A DNA stretch of 64,000 nucleotides, taken from NCBI RefSeq assembly GCF_030014955.1, contig NZ_JAGRPV010000001.1:1674001-1738000 (forward strand). Reading direction: 5' to 3'. A model generated the notes under the pieces. That model was not told where the DNA came from. It made no database searches and worked only from the letters and a program-made list of their open reading frames with translations. Every line of letters begins with the position of its first letter. The first letter of the stretch is position 1. This document shows, one piece after another, positions 47,216-55,714 of the stretch. This stretch comes from Cohnella hashimotonis. GTDB taxonomy: Bacteria > Bacillota > Bacilli > Paenibacillales > Paenibacillaceae. A program made the position numbers and the translations under genes.

Positions 47216-47480
47216 TCGCTTTTTAGGCTGCGTCTCGACTTGCTAAACCCGCGCTCAGGTGCGTGGAGAGCGGGCTTGTGCGGGAAGCGTGCACGAGAAT
47301 AACGCAAATTTGGGCTATATTGAGTTCTGCGTGAGTGGCGGGTGAGCTGCCGGCAGTGTGGATACAACAATAGCGCAATTTATGCGATCTTTAAGTTTCT
47401 CTTGCGTGTGCCGTTCGCGGATAAGCAACCGGGGTTGGCCGCATACTATGCCCGATTGTCCATTTACAGGAGGGATTGTC
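47216..47480. other. Non-coding stretch with a diverged direct repeat
   Basis: No gene is supported here. It holds a CCCGC/GCGGG hairpin near 47249-47275 and two related 30-base segments, AATAACGCAAATTTGGGCTA (from 47298) and AATAGCGCAATTTATGCGAT (from 47369), 71 bases apart. The promoter of the coat genes should lie in the second half; CATACTATG at 47442-47450 resembles a sporulation -10 box but the match is weak. Confidence 0.5.
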
Positions 47481-47705
47481 ATGCTTCAACCGATCACCGG
47501 CAAAGAGCTCGAGTACATCGCGGATTCGATGTCCAACGAGGATCTGCTCATCAAGCAATGTACGGCCGCTTCCGCGTCCTGCTCGAACCAGCAAATCAAG
47601 CAGGTGCTCGATCATCAGGCGCAGGTGCATACGCAGCATTACCAAACGCTGATGTCGCTGCTTCAGCAGCACCAGCCGCTCGCACCCACGCAACCCCAAG
47701 CCTAG
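47481..47705 (+). CDS. Small spore-coat-associated protein (CotF-neighbour)
   Basis: A 74-residue Gln/His-rich protein: MLQPITGKELEYIADSMSNE, then a predicted helix with CTAASASCSNQQIKQVLDHQ and a tail LLQQHQPLAPTQPQA. Such short helical proteins usually precede CotF-like coat genes in Paenibacillus, and the next gene is one. AGGAGG lies about ten bases before ATG 47481. Function is inferred from context and composition. Confidence 0.7.
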   Translation: MLQPITGKELEYIADSMSNEDLLIKQCTAASASCSNQQIKQVLDHQAQVHTQHYQTLMSLLQQHQPLAPTQPQA

Positions 47706-47734
47706 AATCGCATCCGAAAGGGAGGTCACACGAA

Positions 47735-48103
47735 ATGACGCCAGCAAACCAGTTTATGCCTGACGAGGATTTGGCTTATACCGTGCTCGCCGATCTGAAG
47801 CGCGTAACGCGCGAATACGCGACTGCGGCCACCGAGTCGGTCTGTCCGACCGTTCGCCAGCAATTCACGCAGCTGCTGAATGTGACGCTGCAGATGCAGG
47901 GCGAATTGTACACCACGATGCAATCTGCCAACATGTATAACGCCTCCTCGCCGACGCTGCGGCAGGAGATCGACAAGAACCTGAAGACGTATCAGGACAC
48001 CCAAACGAAGACGCAGCAATTCGTGCAGCAAACGAAGCAGAACGCGATCCCGGCTTGGCAGCAGCAACAGCAAAACGCCCAGCAGCAAATGCAGCAGCAC
48101 TGA
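47735..48103 (+). CDS. Spore coat protein, CotF family
   Basis: A 122-residue helical protein. MPDEDLAYTVLADLKRVTREYATAATES and the FTQLLNVTLQMQGELYTTM helices are typical of CotF-like coat proteins; the C-terminal 35 residues are very rich in glutamine (QQQQQNAQQQMQQH). It starts 29 bases after the previous gene behind GGGAGG. Expression in the mother cell is assumed. A terminator follows. Confidence 0.85.
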   Translation: MTPANQFMPDEDLAYTVLADLKRVTREYATAATESVCPTVRQQFTQLLNVTLQMQGELYTTMQSANMYNASSPTLRQEIDKNLKTYQDTQTKTQQFVQQTKQNAIPAWQQQQQNAQQQMQQH

Positions 48104-48128
48104 GCGCGCAGCGCGCCCCGAGCAACAT

Positions 48129-48166
48129 CCTCCCCCGGACGGCAGTAATCCGGCGGGAGGTTTTTT
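48129..48166 (+). terminator. Rho-independent terminator
   Basis: The stem CCTCCC-CGGA / TCCG-GCGGGAGG followed by TTTTTTG. Confidence 0.88.
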
Positions 48167-48244
48167 GTAAACGGGGGATATTGAAATTTCTTTTCACGGG
48201 GCCTGTATTTGATGTAATATGAGAGGTATTCAGGAGGGATCCCC

Positions 48245-48736
48245 ATGAACGAATTTAAGTTGAAGATTCTGGATCTGCTCAAGGAAGACGCGAGATTGTC
48301 CGCTTCGACCATCGCTACGATGCTTGGGGCGGACGAAGTCGAAGTGTCTGCCGCCATCGCGGAGATGGAGCGGGACCATGTAATCGTGAAGTACGCTACG
48401 GTTGTGAATTGGAGCAAGGTAGACGACGAGAAAGTGACGGCGCTCATTCAAGTCGAGTGCACGCCGGAGCGCGGACGGGGCTTCGAGAGCATCGCGGAGC
48501 GCATTTATCTGTATCCCGAGGTCAAATCGGTATACCTTATGTCGGGCGCGTACGACTTGCAGGTGGAGATCGAAGGCAAGACGCTTAAGGAAGTCGCTTC
48601 GTTCGTCTCCAACAAGCTGTCGACCATCGAATCCGTTATCGCGACCAAGACCTTTTTCATTCTCAAAAAATATAAACAGGACGGGATTATCTTCGAGGAG
48701 TTCGAGGGTGATCAGCGCCTGCTCGTTTCTCCTTGA
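48245..48736 (+). CDS. Lrp/AsnC-family regulator (AlaR-like)
   Basis: A 163-residue regulator. An N-terminal winged helix (LKILDLLKEDARLSASTIATMLGADEVEVSAAIAEME) is followed by the RAM ligand-binding domain (VTALIQVECTPERG, VYLMSGAYDLQVEIEGKTL). It lies 41 bases upstream of an aminotransferase gene, as in Bacillus yugG-yugH (alaR-alaT), where the regulator controls alanine aminotransferase. AGGAGG precedes the ATG closely. The ligand is probably an amino acid. Confidence 0.88.
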   Translation: MNEFKLKILDLLKEDARLSASTIATMLGADEVEVSAAIAEMERDHVIVKYATVVNWSKVDDEKVTALIQVECTPERGRGFESIAERIYLYPEVKSVYLMSGAYDLQVEIEGKTLKEVASFVSNKLSTIESVIATKTFFILKKYKQDGIIFEEFEGDQRLLVSP

Positions 48737-48777
48737 CGCGATAAGGGAGCGAGTATTTCGAAAAGGACGGTTGTCCA

Positions 48778-49989
48778 ATGATTACGAACCAACAGACGCG
48801 CGGCAAGGAATCGACCCAAGGGATGAATCGTTATTTGTCCGCCGGCGCGCGCGCCATCCCGCCGTCCGGCATCCGCAGGTTTTTCGATCTGGTCAGCGCC
48901 AGCAAGGACGGCAGCATCATCTCGCTGGGCGTGGGCGAGCCGGACTTCGTGACGCCGTGGCATATTCGCGACGCAGCGGTCTATTCGCTTGAAAAGGGCA
49001 AGACGCAGTATACGTCCAACGCGGGCATGCTGGAGCTGCGCGAAGAGATAGCTTCCTATTTGAACAAGCAGTTCAATCTGCAATACGAGCCAGGCAACGA
49101 AGTGCTCGTGACGATCGGCGGCAGCGAAGCGATCGACCTTGCGATCCGGGCGCTCGTCGAGCCGGGGGACGAGGTGCTGATCCCCGAGCCTTGCTACGTT
49201 CCGTACAACCCGATCACGGCGCTCGGCGGCGGCGTTGCCGTCGGCATCGAGACATTCGCCAAGGACGGCTTCCGGCTGACGGAGGAGGGCTTGCGCGCAG
49301 CGATCACGCCGCGTTCCAAGCTGCTGATCCTTTCTTATCCTAGCAATCCGACGGGCGCGATCATGAGCTACGAGGATATGCTGCCGATCGCAAGACTCGT
49401 CGAGGAGCACGATCTGATCGTCGTGTCCGACGAGATCTACGCAGAGCTGACCTACGGTTCCAAGCACGTCAGCTTCGCCTCCTTGCCAGGCATGAAGGAT
49501 CGTACGATACTGGTGAGCGGCTTCTCCAAGGCGTTCGCGATGACGGGTTGGCGCATGGGTTACGCTTGCGGCCATTCCGAATTGATCGGCGCCATGCTGA
49601 AGATCCATCAGTATACCGTTATGTGCGCCCCGATCATGGGGCAGGTCGCCGCGCTAGAAGCGCTGAAGAACGGCATGGAAGAAATGTACCGCATGGTCGA
49701 GTCCTACAACCAGAGAAGAAGGCTCGTCGTTCAAGGCTTCCGGGATATCGGCCTGGACTGCCACGAGCCGCAAGGCGCGTTTTACGTTTTCCCTTCGATC
49801 GAGTCGACCGGCCTGTCGTCCGAGGAATTTTCCATGCGGCTCGTGAGGGACGCGAAGGTCGCGGCCGTGCCCGGACACGTGTTCGGCAGCGGGGGAGAAG
49901 GCTTTATCCGGTGTTCCTACGCATCCTCCGTCGCCCAATTGACCGAGGCGCTGGAGCGTATCGGACAGTTCGTTCGGCAGCTAAAATAG
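48778..49989 (+). CDS. Class I/II PLP aminotransferase (AlaT/YugH-like)
   Basis: A 403-residue PLP enzyme. ISLGVGEPDFVTPWHIRDAA, YTSNAGMLELREEIA, SYPSNPTGAIMS, VVSDEIYAELTYG and the Schiff-base lysine in SGFSKAFAMTGWRMGY place it in the aspartate/alanine aminotransferase Ia group, closest in pattern to Bacillus YugH, an alanine transaminase. It is translationally near the Lrp gene. Substrate preference is inferred from the pairing with an AlaR-like regulator. Confidence 0.87.
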   Translation: MITNQQTRGKESTQGMNRYLSAGARAIPPSGIRRFFDLVSASKDGSIISLGVGEPDFVTPWHIRDAAVYSLEKGKTQYTSNAGMLELREEIASYLNKQFNLQYEPGNEVLVTIGGSEAIDLAIRALVEPGDEVLIPEPCYVPYNPITALGGGVAVGIETFAKDGFRLTEEGLRAAITPRSKLLILSYPSNPTGAIMSYEDMLPIARLVEEHDLIVVSDEIYAELTYGSKHVSFASLPGMKDRTILVSGFSKAFAMTGWRMGYACGHSELIGAMLKIHQYTVMCAPIMGQVAALEALKNGMEEMYRMVESYNQRRRLVVQGFRDIGLDCHEPQGAFYVFPSIESTGLSSEEFSMRLVRDAKVAAVPGHVFGSGGEGFIRCSYASSVAQLTEALERIGQFVRQLK

Positions 49990-50026
49990 GGAAAATGGAA
50001 AAAGGATGTTATTTTTTCTAAAGTTC

Positions 50027-50035
50027 TGCTATAAT
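50027..50035 (+). promoter_or_regulatory. Extended -10 promoter of the Spo0E-like gene
   Basis: TG-C-TATAAT (50027-50035) without a good -35 box, about 50 bases before the start codon. Confidence 0.6.
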
Positions 50036-50083
50036 TACCCTTGTTTTGCAGACTTGCCCGTAGCTGCGGAGAGGGGGAAAACG

Positions 50084-50344
50084 ATGGCGACAGCAAGCAA
50101 TCATTCTTTGGATTCGGCTCAGCCCGCAACGTGGGTGTCGGCCAGGAATGCCTACAGTGAAGCCGGTGCGTCTCCCTCTTATAACGACCGAAGCCTCATC
50201 GAAGAAATCGACTTGCTCAGGCGCCGCATGACGGAGACCTTCTTGCGGGAAGACTCCTTCACCGCGGAGCCCGTCATGGAGATCAGCCGCATGCTTGACG
50301 TGAAGATCAACGAATACATGAGACTCAGCTATCATGCCCGTTAA
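50084..50344 (+). CDS. Spo0E-family aspartyl-phosphate phosphatase
   Basis: An 86-residue protein. The C-terminal half, LIEEIDLLRRRMTETFL...VMEISRMLDVKINEYM, is the two-helix Spo0E motif; the usual SQELD is ISRMLD here, keeping the catalytic serine and aspartate. Known members dephosphorylate Spo0A-P and delay sporulation. The N-terminal 40 residues are low-complexity and longer than in the smallest family members. GAGGGGG lies before ATG 50084; the frame extends upstream to 50006 but overlaps the promoter. A strong terminator follows. Confidence 0.85.
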   Translation: MATASNHSLDSAQPATWVSARNAYSEAGASPSYNDRSLIEEIDLLRRRMTETFLREDSFTAEPVMEISRMLDVKINEYMRLSYHAR

Positions 50345-50345
50345 G

Positions 50346-50371
50346 TCCGGAGCTTCGCTCCGGGCTTTTTA
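50346..50371 (+). terminator. Rho-independent terminator
   Basis: The compact stem GTCCGGAGC-TTC-GCTCCGGGC followed by TTTTT. Confidence 0.9.
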
Positions 50372-50424
50372 TTTTGCCGCGCACATGCACCGGCTCGACG
50401 CTTTTTCAAGTCGCCGCTCGATTG

Positions 50425-50433
50425 TGCTATAGT
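50425..50433 (+). promoter_or_regulatory. Extended -10 promoter of the cobU operon
   Basis: TG-C-TATAGT (50425-50433), 38 bases before the cobU start; a weak TTCAAG lies at the -35 position. Confidence 0.5.
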
Positions 50434-50470
50434 TAAGCTAGTTATTTTTGCGCCTGGGAGGTGTCGGGAG

Positions 50471-51076
50471 ATGCTCCTGTTGGTAACCGGCGGCACCGGA
50501 TCGGGCAAATCGGCTTATGCCAGGCAGTTGGCGGAGTCGCTGGGACGGGAGGCGATCGGCTTCAACTGTCCGGCGTGGCCGCAGATTGACGCCAACCCGG
50601 CGGGAAAGGCGGGCGCCGTATCCAATACCCTTGCCGCGGACGCGTTCGCGGACGTCAAGCATGCTTCCGGACGGCACGGCTTCGCATGGACCGAGCTGCC
50701 CGCAGACGGCTCCTGCGCGCAGACGCTGACACGCGTCAATCTGGACTCGAATCCTTACCGTGCCGAGCGAAGGGCGCTGGTGCTGGACAGCCTGTCAGGC
50801 TGGCTGCGGCATCGCGTGCTCGAAGACCGTCCGGGCGAAGGGGAGGAAGAGCGCGTGTCTGCCGAAGCGGGCAAGCTGCTCGGCGCGCTGCTGGCGTTCG
50901 AGGGCGTCGTCATCGTCGTGACCGAGGAGGCGACCGCGGGTCTGGCCTCGGAGCCGCGCGAGAGAGCCTTTATCAAGCTGCTGGCCGAATCCAACCGGAG
51001 ACTGGCCGCGGCTTCGCATACGATCTACCGTCTGTCGTTCGGGATCGCCGAGGCGATCCGGGGCGAACGGATCTGA
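50471..51076 (+). CDS. cobU: Adenosylcobinamide kinase / guanylyltransferase, CobU family
   Basis: A 201-residue P-loop enzyme that phosphorylates and guanylylates adenosylcobinamide in cobalamin assembly or salvage. The Walker A is GGTGSGKSAYARQLAE; the central segment KHASGRHGFAWTELP is a degenerate version of the family HRxRRPxxWxTxExP; LVLDSLSGWL is the B strand, and VVTEEATAGL is the VxNEVGxG equivalent, also diverged. These deviations make it an atypical CobU. GGGAGGTG precedes the start. The cob(I)alamin adenosyltransferase follows 17 bases later, supporting a cobalamin role. Confidence 0.82.
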   Translation: MLLLVTGGTGSGKSAYARQLAESLGREAIGFNCPAWPQIDANPAGKAGAVSNTLAADAFADVKHASGRHGFAWTELPADGSCAQTLTRVNLDSNPYRAERRALVLDSLSGWLRHRVLEDRPGEGEEERVSAEAGKLLGALLAFEGVVIVVTEEATAGLASEPRERAFIKLLAESNRRLAAASHTIYRLSFGIAEAIRGERI

Positions 51077-51093
51077 TTCGGGAGGACAGGGCG

Positions 51094-51726
51094 ATGAAGC
51101 TGTATACGAGAACCGGCGACAAAGGCACGACTTCGGTCATCGGCGGCAAGGTAAACAAGGACGACGAGCGGGTGGAGGCTTTCGGGACGATCGACGAGCT
51201 TAACGCGTTCGTCGGCCAGGCTGCGGCTACTGCAGGGACGGGAGCGGAAAAGACGGCGGATGCAGCAAACGAACCTCCGGGGGGAATCCGTGCGTTCCAA
51301 GTCCGGCTGCTCGAGGAACTGACCGTCATCCAGCACGAGCTGTTCGACTGCGGCTCGGATCTGTCCTACGCTGAGCCTCAGCCTGAACAGCTCAAGGTCA
51401 AGTCCGAGCTGGTGGAGCGGCTTGAGGCCTGGATCGACCGCCATGAGGCGGGCAATCCGCCGATCGCGAGGTTCATTTTGCCGGGCGGTACGGCGACGGC
51501 CGCCGCGCTGCATGTCTGCCGCACCGTCTGTCGACGGGCGGAGCGCGCCGTCGTGACTTTGGCGGCGACGGGCAGGCCGTGTCCGCCAGAAGTCGCAAAG
51601 TATCTCAACCGGCTGTCGGATTACTTTTTTGCGGCGGCGCGCGCCGCCAACGCCAAGGCAGGCGTGCAGGACGTCGAATACGAGCGGGGAGCGGCGGTTT
51701 TCCGCCGCATCGGCAAGGAGCTATAG
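51094..51726 (+). CDS. Cob(I)alamin adenosyltransferase, PduO type
   Basis: A 210-residue trimeric enzyme that moves the adenosyl group of ATP to cob(I)alamin. The ATP-binding start KLYTRTGDKGTTSVIGGK, GTIDELNAFVGQA, the active-site FILPGGTATAAALHVCRTVCRRAERAV and LNRLSDYFFAAAR are conserved. A small Gly/Ala insertion (about 48-67: GTGAEKTADAANEPPGG) is loop-like. ATG 51094 has GGGAGG upstream; the longer open frame before it is the cobU region in another frame. Confidence 0.93.
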   Translation: MKLYTRTGDKGTTSVIGGKVNKDDERVEAFGTIDELNAFVGQAAATAGTGAEKTADAANEPPGGIRAFQVRLLEELTVIQHELFDCGSDLSYAEPQPEQLKVKSELVERLEAWIDRHEAGNPPIARFILPGGTATAAALHVCRTVCRRAERAVVTLAATGRPCPPEVAKYLNRLSDYFFAAARAANAKAGVQDVEYERGAAVFRRIGKEL

Positions 51727-51731
51727 CAGCG

Positions 51732-52712
51732 ATGGAATGGGAACGCACGGAAGGGTATTACAAACCGCTCGTACACGTTGCGGACGAGCGGGACGAAGGC
51801 CGTATGCTGCGTGACGTACTTCGCAGCCGGGTCGGGATCTCGCGGCGGCTGTGGACGAAGCTGAAGGCTTCGGAAGAAGGCGTGACCGTGAACGGGAACG
51901 CGGTTTTTTCCAGTTTTATTTTATCGGCCGGCGACATCGTGGCGCTGCGGATGGCGGAAGAGTCCTCGGACGACATTCTGCCGCAGCCGATGGCGCTCGA
52001 TATCGTGCATGAGGACGATGACCTGCTCGTGCTTAACAAGCCTGCGGGCGTCATCGTCCACCCGACGACCGGCCATTACGCGAATACGCTTGCGAACGGC
52101 GTCGTGCATTACTGGCGGGAGCGCGGCGAGCGCTGCCGGTTCCGACCGGTCAACCGGCTGGACGAAGATACGTCCGGCCTCGTGATCGTCGCCAAGCACC
52201 CGTACGCGCAGCAGCAGCTGTCCGCCCAGATGACGGCCGGCACGGTGCTCAAGCAGTACCGCGCCTATGCCTACGGACGTCCGCCTGCGGACGAGGGCGA
52301 GGTGAACGCGCCGATCGGCCGCGTGCCCGAAGACCCGCACAGGCGGGCCGTCCGGGAGGACGGTCAGCCTTCGCTTACGTACTACTCGCTGTCCGAAGCT
52401 TACCCTTGCGGCGCGAGCGCGCTGGACATCAGGCTCGGCACGGGCAGGACGCACCAGATTCGCGTGCATATGGGCGCGATCGGATGCCCGCTCGTCGGCG
52501 ACGCCTATTACGCCGATCCGGCCTGGATGCGCACGCCGCTCGCCGGCGCGCTGTCCTGCGCGATCGGCAGGCAGGCGCTCCATGCGGCGCAGCTGGCGTT
52601 CCGTCATCCGGTGACGGGCGCCGAGACGAAGCTCGAAGCGCCGCTGCCCGCGGACCTTCGCGAGCTGGAGCGCGTCCTGCGCGAGCTTCCGTCGCGTCTG
52701 GACGTCCTTTGA
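51732..52712 (+). CDS. RluA-family pseudouridine synthase
   Basis: A 326-residue RNA-modifying enzyme. An S4-like N-terminal region (about 20-85: LRDVLRSRVGISRRLWTKLK, VTVNGNAVF) precedes the catalytic domain, with the aspartate in RPVNRLDEDTSGLVIVAKH and the late GRTHQIRVHMGAIGCPLVGD. The target (23S rRNA or tRNA position) cannot be predicted. AAGGAG lies within the previous gene's last codons; the spacing to it is five bases. Bacillus homologues of this type include YjbO/YlyB. Confidence 0.92.
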   Translation: MEWERTEGYYKPLVHVADERDEGRMLRDVLRSRVGISRRLWTKLKASEEGVTVNGNAVFSSFILSAGDIVALRMAEESSDDILPQPMALDIVHEDDDLLVLNKPAGVIVHPTTGHYANTLANGVVHYWRERGERCRFRPVNRLDEDTSGLVIVAKHPYAQQQLSAQMTAGTVLKQYRAYAYGRPPADEGEVNAPIGRVPEDPHRRAVREDGQPSLTYYSLSEAYPCGASALDIRLGTGRTHQIRVHMGAIGCPLVGDAYYADPAWMRTPLAGALSCAIGRQALHAAQLAFRHPVTGAETKLEAPLPADLRELERVLRELPSRLDVL

Positions 52713-52745
52713 GCATGCATTTATCGAACCTGGAGGAACGCAGCG

Positions 52746-53111
52746 ATGTCTAAAAAGTTGACCGTTTACCAATACCCGTCTTGCGATACCTGCCGCAAAG
52801 CGATCAAAACGCTGCAGGGCGAGGGACATGAACTGGATTTGATTCATATCAAGGAGTCTCCGCCGTCCGTCGAGGAGCTGCGCAAGCTGGTCGCGGACAG
52901 CGGACTTGCGATAGGCAAATGGTTCAATACGGCGGGCGACGTCTACCGGTCGCTGGGCCTGAAGGATCGCATGGCGAAGCTGTCCGACGACGAGAAGCTC
53001 GAGCTGCTCGCGGGCAACGGCATGCTGATCAAGCGGCCGGTCGTCTCCGACGGACGCAAGGCGACCGTAGGCTACCGCGAGGAGGAGCTGAAGCGTGCCT
53101 ATGCCGAATGA
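52746..53111 (+). CDS. ArsC/Spx-family thioredoxin-fold protein
   Basis: A 121-residue protein beginning KLTVYQYPSCDTCRKAIKTL, a CxxC at the position of the ArsC/Spx active site, followed by the KRPVV loop characteristic of the fold (about 95-99). It lacks the RNA-polymerase-binding features I would expect of Spx, and resembles YusI-type arsenate-reductase-like proteins. A thiol-disulfide or glutathione/bacillithiol-dependent reductase role is likely. The last 17 bases overlap the site-2 protease gene. Confidence 0.85.
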   Translation: MSKKLTVYQYPSCDTCRKAIKTLQGEGHELDLIHIKESPPSVEELRKLVADSGLAIGKWFNTAGDVYRSLGLKDRMAKLSDDEKLELLAGNGMLIKRPVVSDGRKATVGYREEELKRAYAE

Positions 53112-54381
53112 CGGCCGGGAGCACGAAGAGAAGCTGGACGATCGGAAGCTTGCGGACGGCGGACAGGAAAGGCTGACGGATGCGGGCGACGGGATGGGCA
53201 CTGACCAGCCTCAAGCCAATCCGCCCGGCCCCGACCTGCCGACCCCGAAGCCGATCGACCCGAACGCGCCGCCCGTTCCGCCGACGCATGGCGATGAGGA
53301 GCGGGTCGACACCCCGGAAGAGGGCGGCCGGCGCAAAGGGGGCGGCGGATCGTGGGCGGCGATCGGCGCCGTGCTCGCTTTTTTGCTGGGCAAGGGCAAG
53401 GCCGCGCTGCTGCTGTTCCTGAAGTTCGGCAAGCCGCTGATCTCGATGGCGATCACGGTCGGTGCCTACGCCATTATTTATCCATGGTCGTTCGCCGTCG
53501 GATTCGTAGCACTCATCTTCGTTCACGAGATGGGTCATGTATGGGTCGCGAAGCGAAAAGGCTTGCCGGTGACGGCGCCGGTGTTCATTCCTTTTCTCGG
53601 TGCGGCCATCATGATGAAGCGCAATCCGAAGGACGCGGCGACCGAGGCCGATATTGCGCTCGGAGGTCCGTATTTGGGCACGGCCGCAGCCTTCGTCTGT
53701 TACGGAATCGGCGTCTATACGGACAGCCCCGTTTGGCATATGCTGGCGTACGTCGGTTTTTTCCTCAACCTGTTTAACCTCGTTCCGGTCCGTCCGCTTG
53801 ACGGCGGCAGAATCGCTTCGGCCGTGAACCGCTGGATCTGGCTCGCGGGCGTCGTTATCGGTCCGTTCATCATCTGGTACACGCATAGCGTTATTTTTAT
53901 CCTGATCTGGGTGTGGTTCCTGTTCACAACCTACCGGAAGTTCAAGGCGAAGAAAGGCGAAGGCCCGGTTCACGTCGCCGAAGGCGTCTATCAGGCTAAG
54001 GCGGATCCCGCGCTGCCGGACTGGTTTTACCGCGGTTCCAGCCATTTGCGCGAGCTGCCGTATACAGCCTATTGCAAGCTGGACGGCCAGCATATGGTCG
54101 AGTTCGAATGGGAGGCGCTGTCCTTCAAGGGTGAGCTGCCGATCGACCAGGCGATTCTTATCCGGCGCGTCTACGCCCATCAACTCGAAGGCCCGGACGC
54201 CGAGCAGAACTTGACGCTGAAAGTGCGGGTCGAAGGCAATGTCTATGAGCCGGACAACTATTACGAAGTAAAAAGCCGCGACAGATGGCGGATCGGAAGC
54301 TTGTACATCGGTCTGATTGTCGTACTGGTCTATATGATGTGGGTCATTCAAGAAGCAGGCTGGACGAACCCGGCGCAATAA
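53095..54381 (+). CDS. Site-2-type membrane zinc metalloprotease (M50)
   Basis: A 428-residue membrane protein. Residues about 1-85 are a Pro/Gly/Asp-rich disordered tail; the membrane core then has the zinc motif HEMGH (H144-H148) within a helix and the second motif NLVPVRPLDGG, typical of site-2 proteases. A helix pair follows, then a cytoplasmic or extracellular C-domain of about 110 residues and a final helix near 405-422. The proteases cleave within membranes, often anti-sigma factors; no such partner is nearby. GTG 53095 is eight bases after GGAGGAG; ATG 53101 is an alternative. Confidence 0.87.
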   Translation: MPMPNDGREHEEKLDDRKLADGGQERLTDAGDGMGTDQPQANPPGPDLPTPKPIDPNAPPVPPTHGDEERVDTPEEGGRRKGGGGSWAAIGAVLAFLLGKGKAALLLFLKFGKPLISMAITVGAYAIIYPWSFAVGFVALIFVHEMGHVWVAKRKGLPVTAPVFIPFLGAAIMMKRNPKDAATEADIALGGPYLGTAAAFVCYGIGVYTDSPVWHMLAYVGFFLNLFNLVPVRPLDGGRIASAVNRWIWLAGVVIGPFIIWYTHSVIFILIWVWFLFTTYRKFKAKKGEGPVHVAEGVYQAKADPALPDWFYRGSSHLRELPYTAYCKLDGQHMVEFEWEALSFKGELPIDQAILIRRVYAHQLEGPDAEQNLTLKVRVEGNVYEPDNYYEVKSRDRWRIGSLYIGLIVVLVYMMWVIQEAGWTNPAQ

Positions 54382-54425
54382 CGCGGCCGGGTCGCTGCGC
54401 GCATACAGGAAGGATGCTGTAAACG

Positions 54426-55616
54426 ATGAATCGGCAAGCTTGGAGATCGGATCGGCTGGACCGTCTGGGTTCGGCTATTTTTTCGGAGGTGGCCGGATGG
54501 AAGGCCGCAGCCCGCTCCGCGGGGCTCGACGTCATTCAGCTTGATATCGGCAGTCCGGACAGGCCGCCCGCAATGGGGATTCGCGAGCGGCTGGCCGCGG
54601 CGAGCCTGCGGCCCGAGCTTTACCGCTATCCGGGCACGGAGGGCAGTTCCGCGTTTCGCCAGAAGGCCGCGGAATGGTTCAAGCACCGTTTCGGCGTCGC
54701 CCTCGAACCAGAAAGGGAGATACTCTCGCTTATGGGAACGCAGGACGGGCTGGCCCATCTGGCGCTAGCCGTGACGAATCCGGGAGATGCGGCGCTGCTG
54801 CCCGACCCGGGCTATCCCGTCTATCAGGCCGGCCTGGCCGTAGCCGGCGTGGAGACCGTGCCGCTGCCGCTGACGGCGGAGCGCGGCTACCTGCCTGACT
54901 TCGAGGCGATCCCGGACGACGTCTGGGCCAAAGTCAAGTTCATGCTCCTCAGCTATCCGAGCAATCCGACCGCAGCAGTCGCCGACCTGTCCTTCTTCAA
55001 GGAAGCGGTAGCCTTCGCGAAGCGGCGCGGCGTTCTGCTCGTGCACGACAACGCCTACAGCGAGATGGCGTTCGACGGCTTCAAGCCGCCGAGCGTGCTG
55101 GAGGTGCCCGGAGCCAAGGAGATCGCGATCGAGTTCCATTCGCTGTCCAAGTCGTTCCATCTGGCCGGCGCGCGCATCGGCTTTGCGGTGGGCAATCCCG
55201 AAGTGCTGGACAGTCTTCGCGCTCTGAAGAACAATATCGACTTCGGCGTATTTCTCGCCGTGCAGGAAGCGGCCGTCGAAGCGCTGGAGCTGGACTTAAA
55301 CGCGCCCGACCCCGTCGCGCCCGAGTACGAGTGTCGCCGGGACGCCTTCATCTCGGCGATGGCCGAGGCAGGCTGGACGATTCCGGCGCCGCGAGGCTCG
55401 ATGTTCGCCTGGGCGCCGGTGCCGGCAGGCTGGAGCTCGCGCGAGCTCGCAAGATCCATGCTCGAGCATGTCGGCGTGGCGGTCATTCCCGGCAACGCGT
55501 TCGGCGCGCTCGGCGAAGGCTATGTGCGTTTCGCGCTTGTCGAGCCCGAGGAGCGGCTGCGCGAAGCGGCAGCCCGCATCGGGCGATTTTTGCGGGAGCG
55601 CGTTCCATCCGAATGA
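54426..55616 (+). CDS. Aminotransferase of the LL-diaminopimelate/class I group
   Basis: A 396-residue PLP enzyme. IQLDIGSPDRPPAMGIRERL, YRYPGTEGSSAFRQKAAEW, LLSYPSNPTAAVAD, VHDNAYSEMAFDG and the lysine in HSLSKSFHLAGARIGF match DapL-like class I aminotransferases. DapL makes LL-diaminopimelate directly from tetrahydrodipicolinate, but many Firmicutes paralogues have other roles; no lysine genes are adjacent, so I do not assign dapL. ATG 54426 lies 44 bases after the protease. Confidence 0.82.
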   Translation: MNRQAWRSDRLDRLGSAIFSEVAGWKAAARSAGLDVIQLDIGSPDRPPAMGIRERLAAASLRPELYRYPGTEGSSAFRQKAAEWFKHRFGVALEPEREILSLMGTQDGLAHLALAVTNPGDAALLPDPGYPVYQAGLAVAGVETVPLPLTAERGYLPDFEAIPDDVWAKVKFMLLSYPSNPTAAVADLSFFKEAVAFAKRRGVLLVHDNAYSEMAFDGFKPPSVLEVPGAKEIAIEFHSLSKSFHLAGARIGFAVGNPEVLDSLRALKNNIDFGVFLAVQEAAVEALELDLNAPDPVAPEYECRRDAFISAMAEAGWTIPAPRGSMFAWAPVPAGWSSRELARSMLEHVGVAVIPGNAFGALGEGYVRFALVEPEERLREAAARIGRFLRERVPSE

Positions 55617-55670
55617 CAGAGATACGACGATGCCTGGATAAACAAGGGGCCGAGTCCAATCCGTGCGTTA

Positions 55671-55679
55671 TGCTATAAT
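55671..55679 (+). promoter_or_regulatory. Extended -10 promoter of the exonuclease gene
   Basis: TG-C-TATAAT (55671-55679), 35 bases before the start codon; no clear -35 box. Confidence 0.6.
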
Positions 55680-55714
55680 AGGGTGATAGTTTAACGCGCG
55701 AGGGTGAGAGATAA

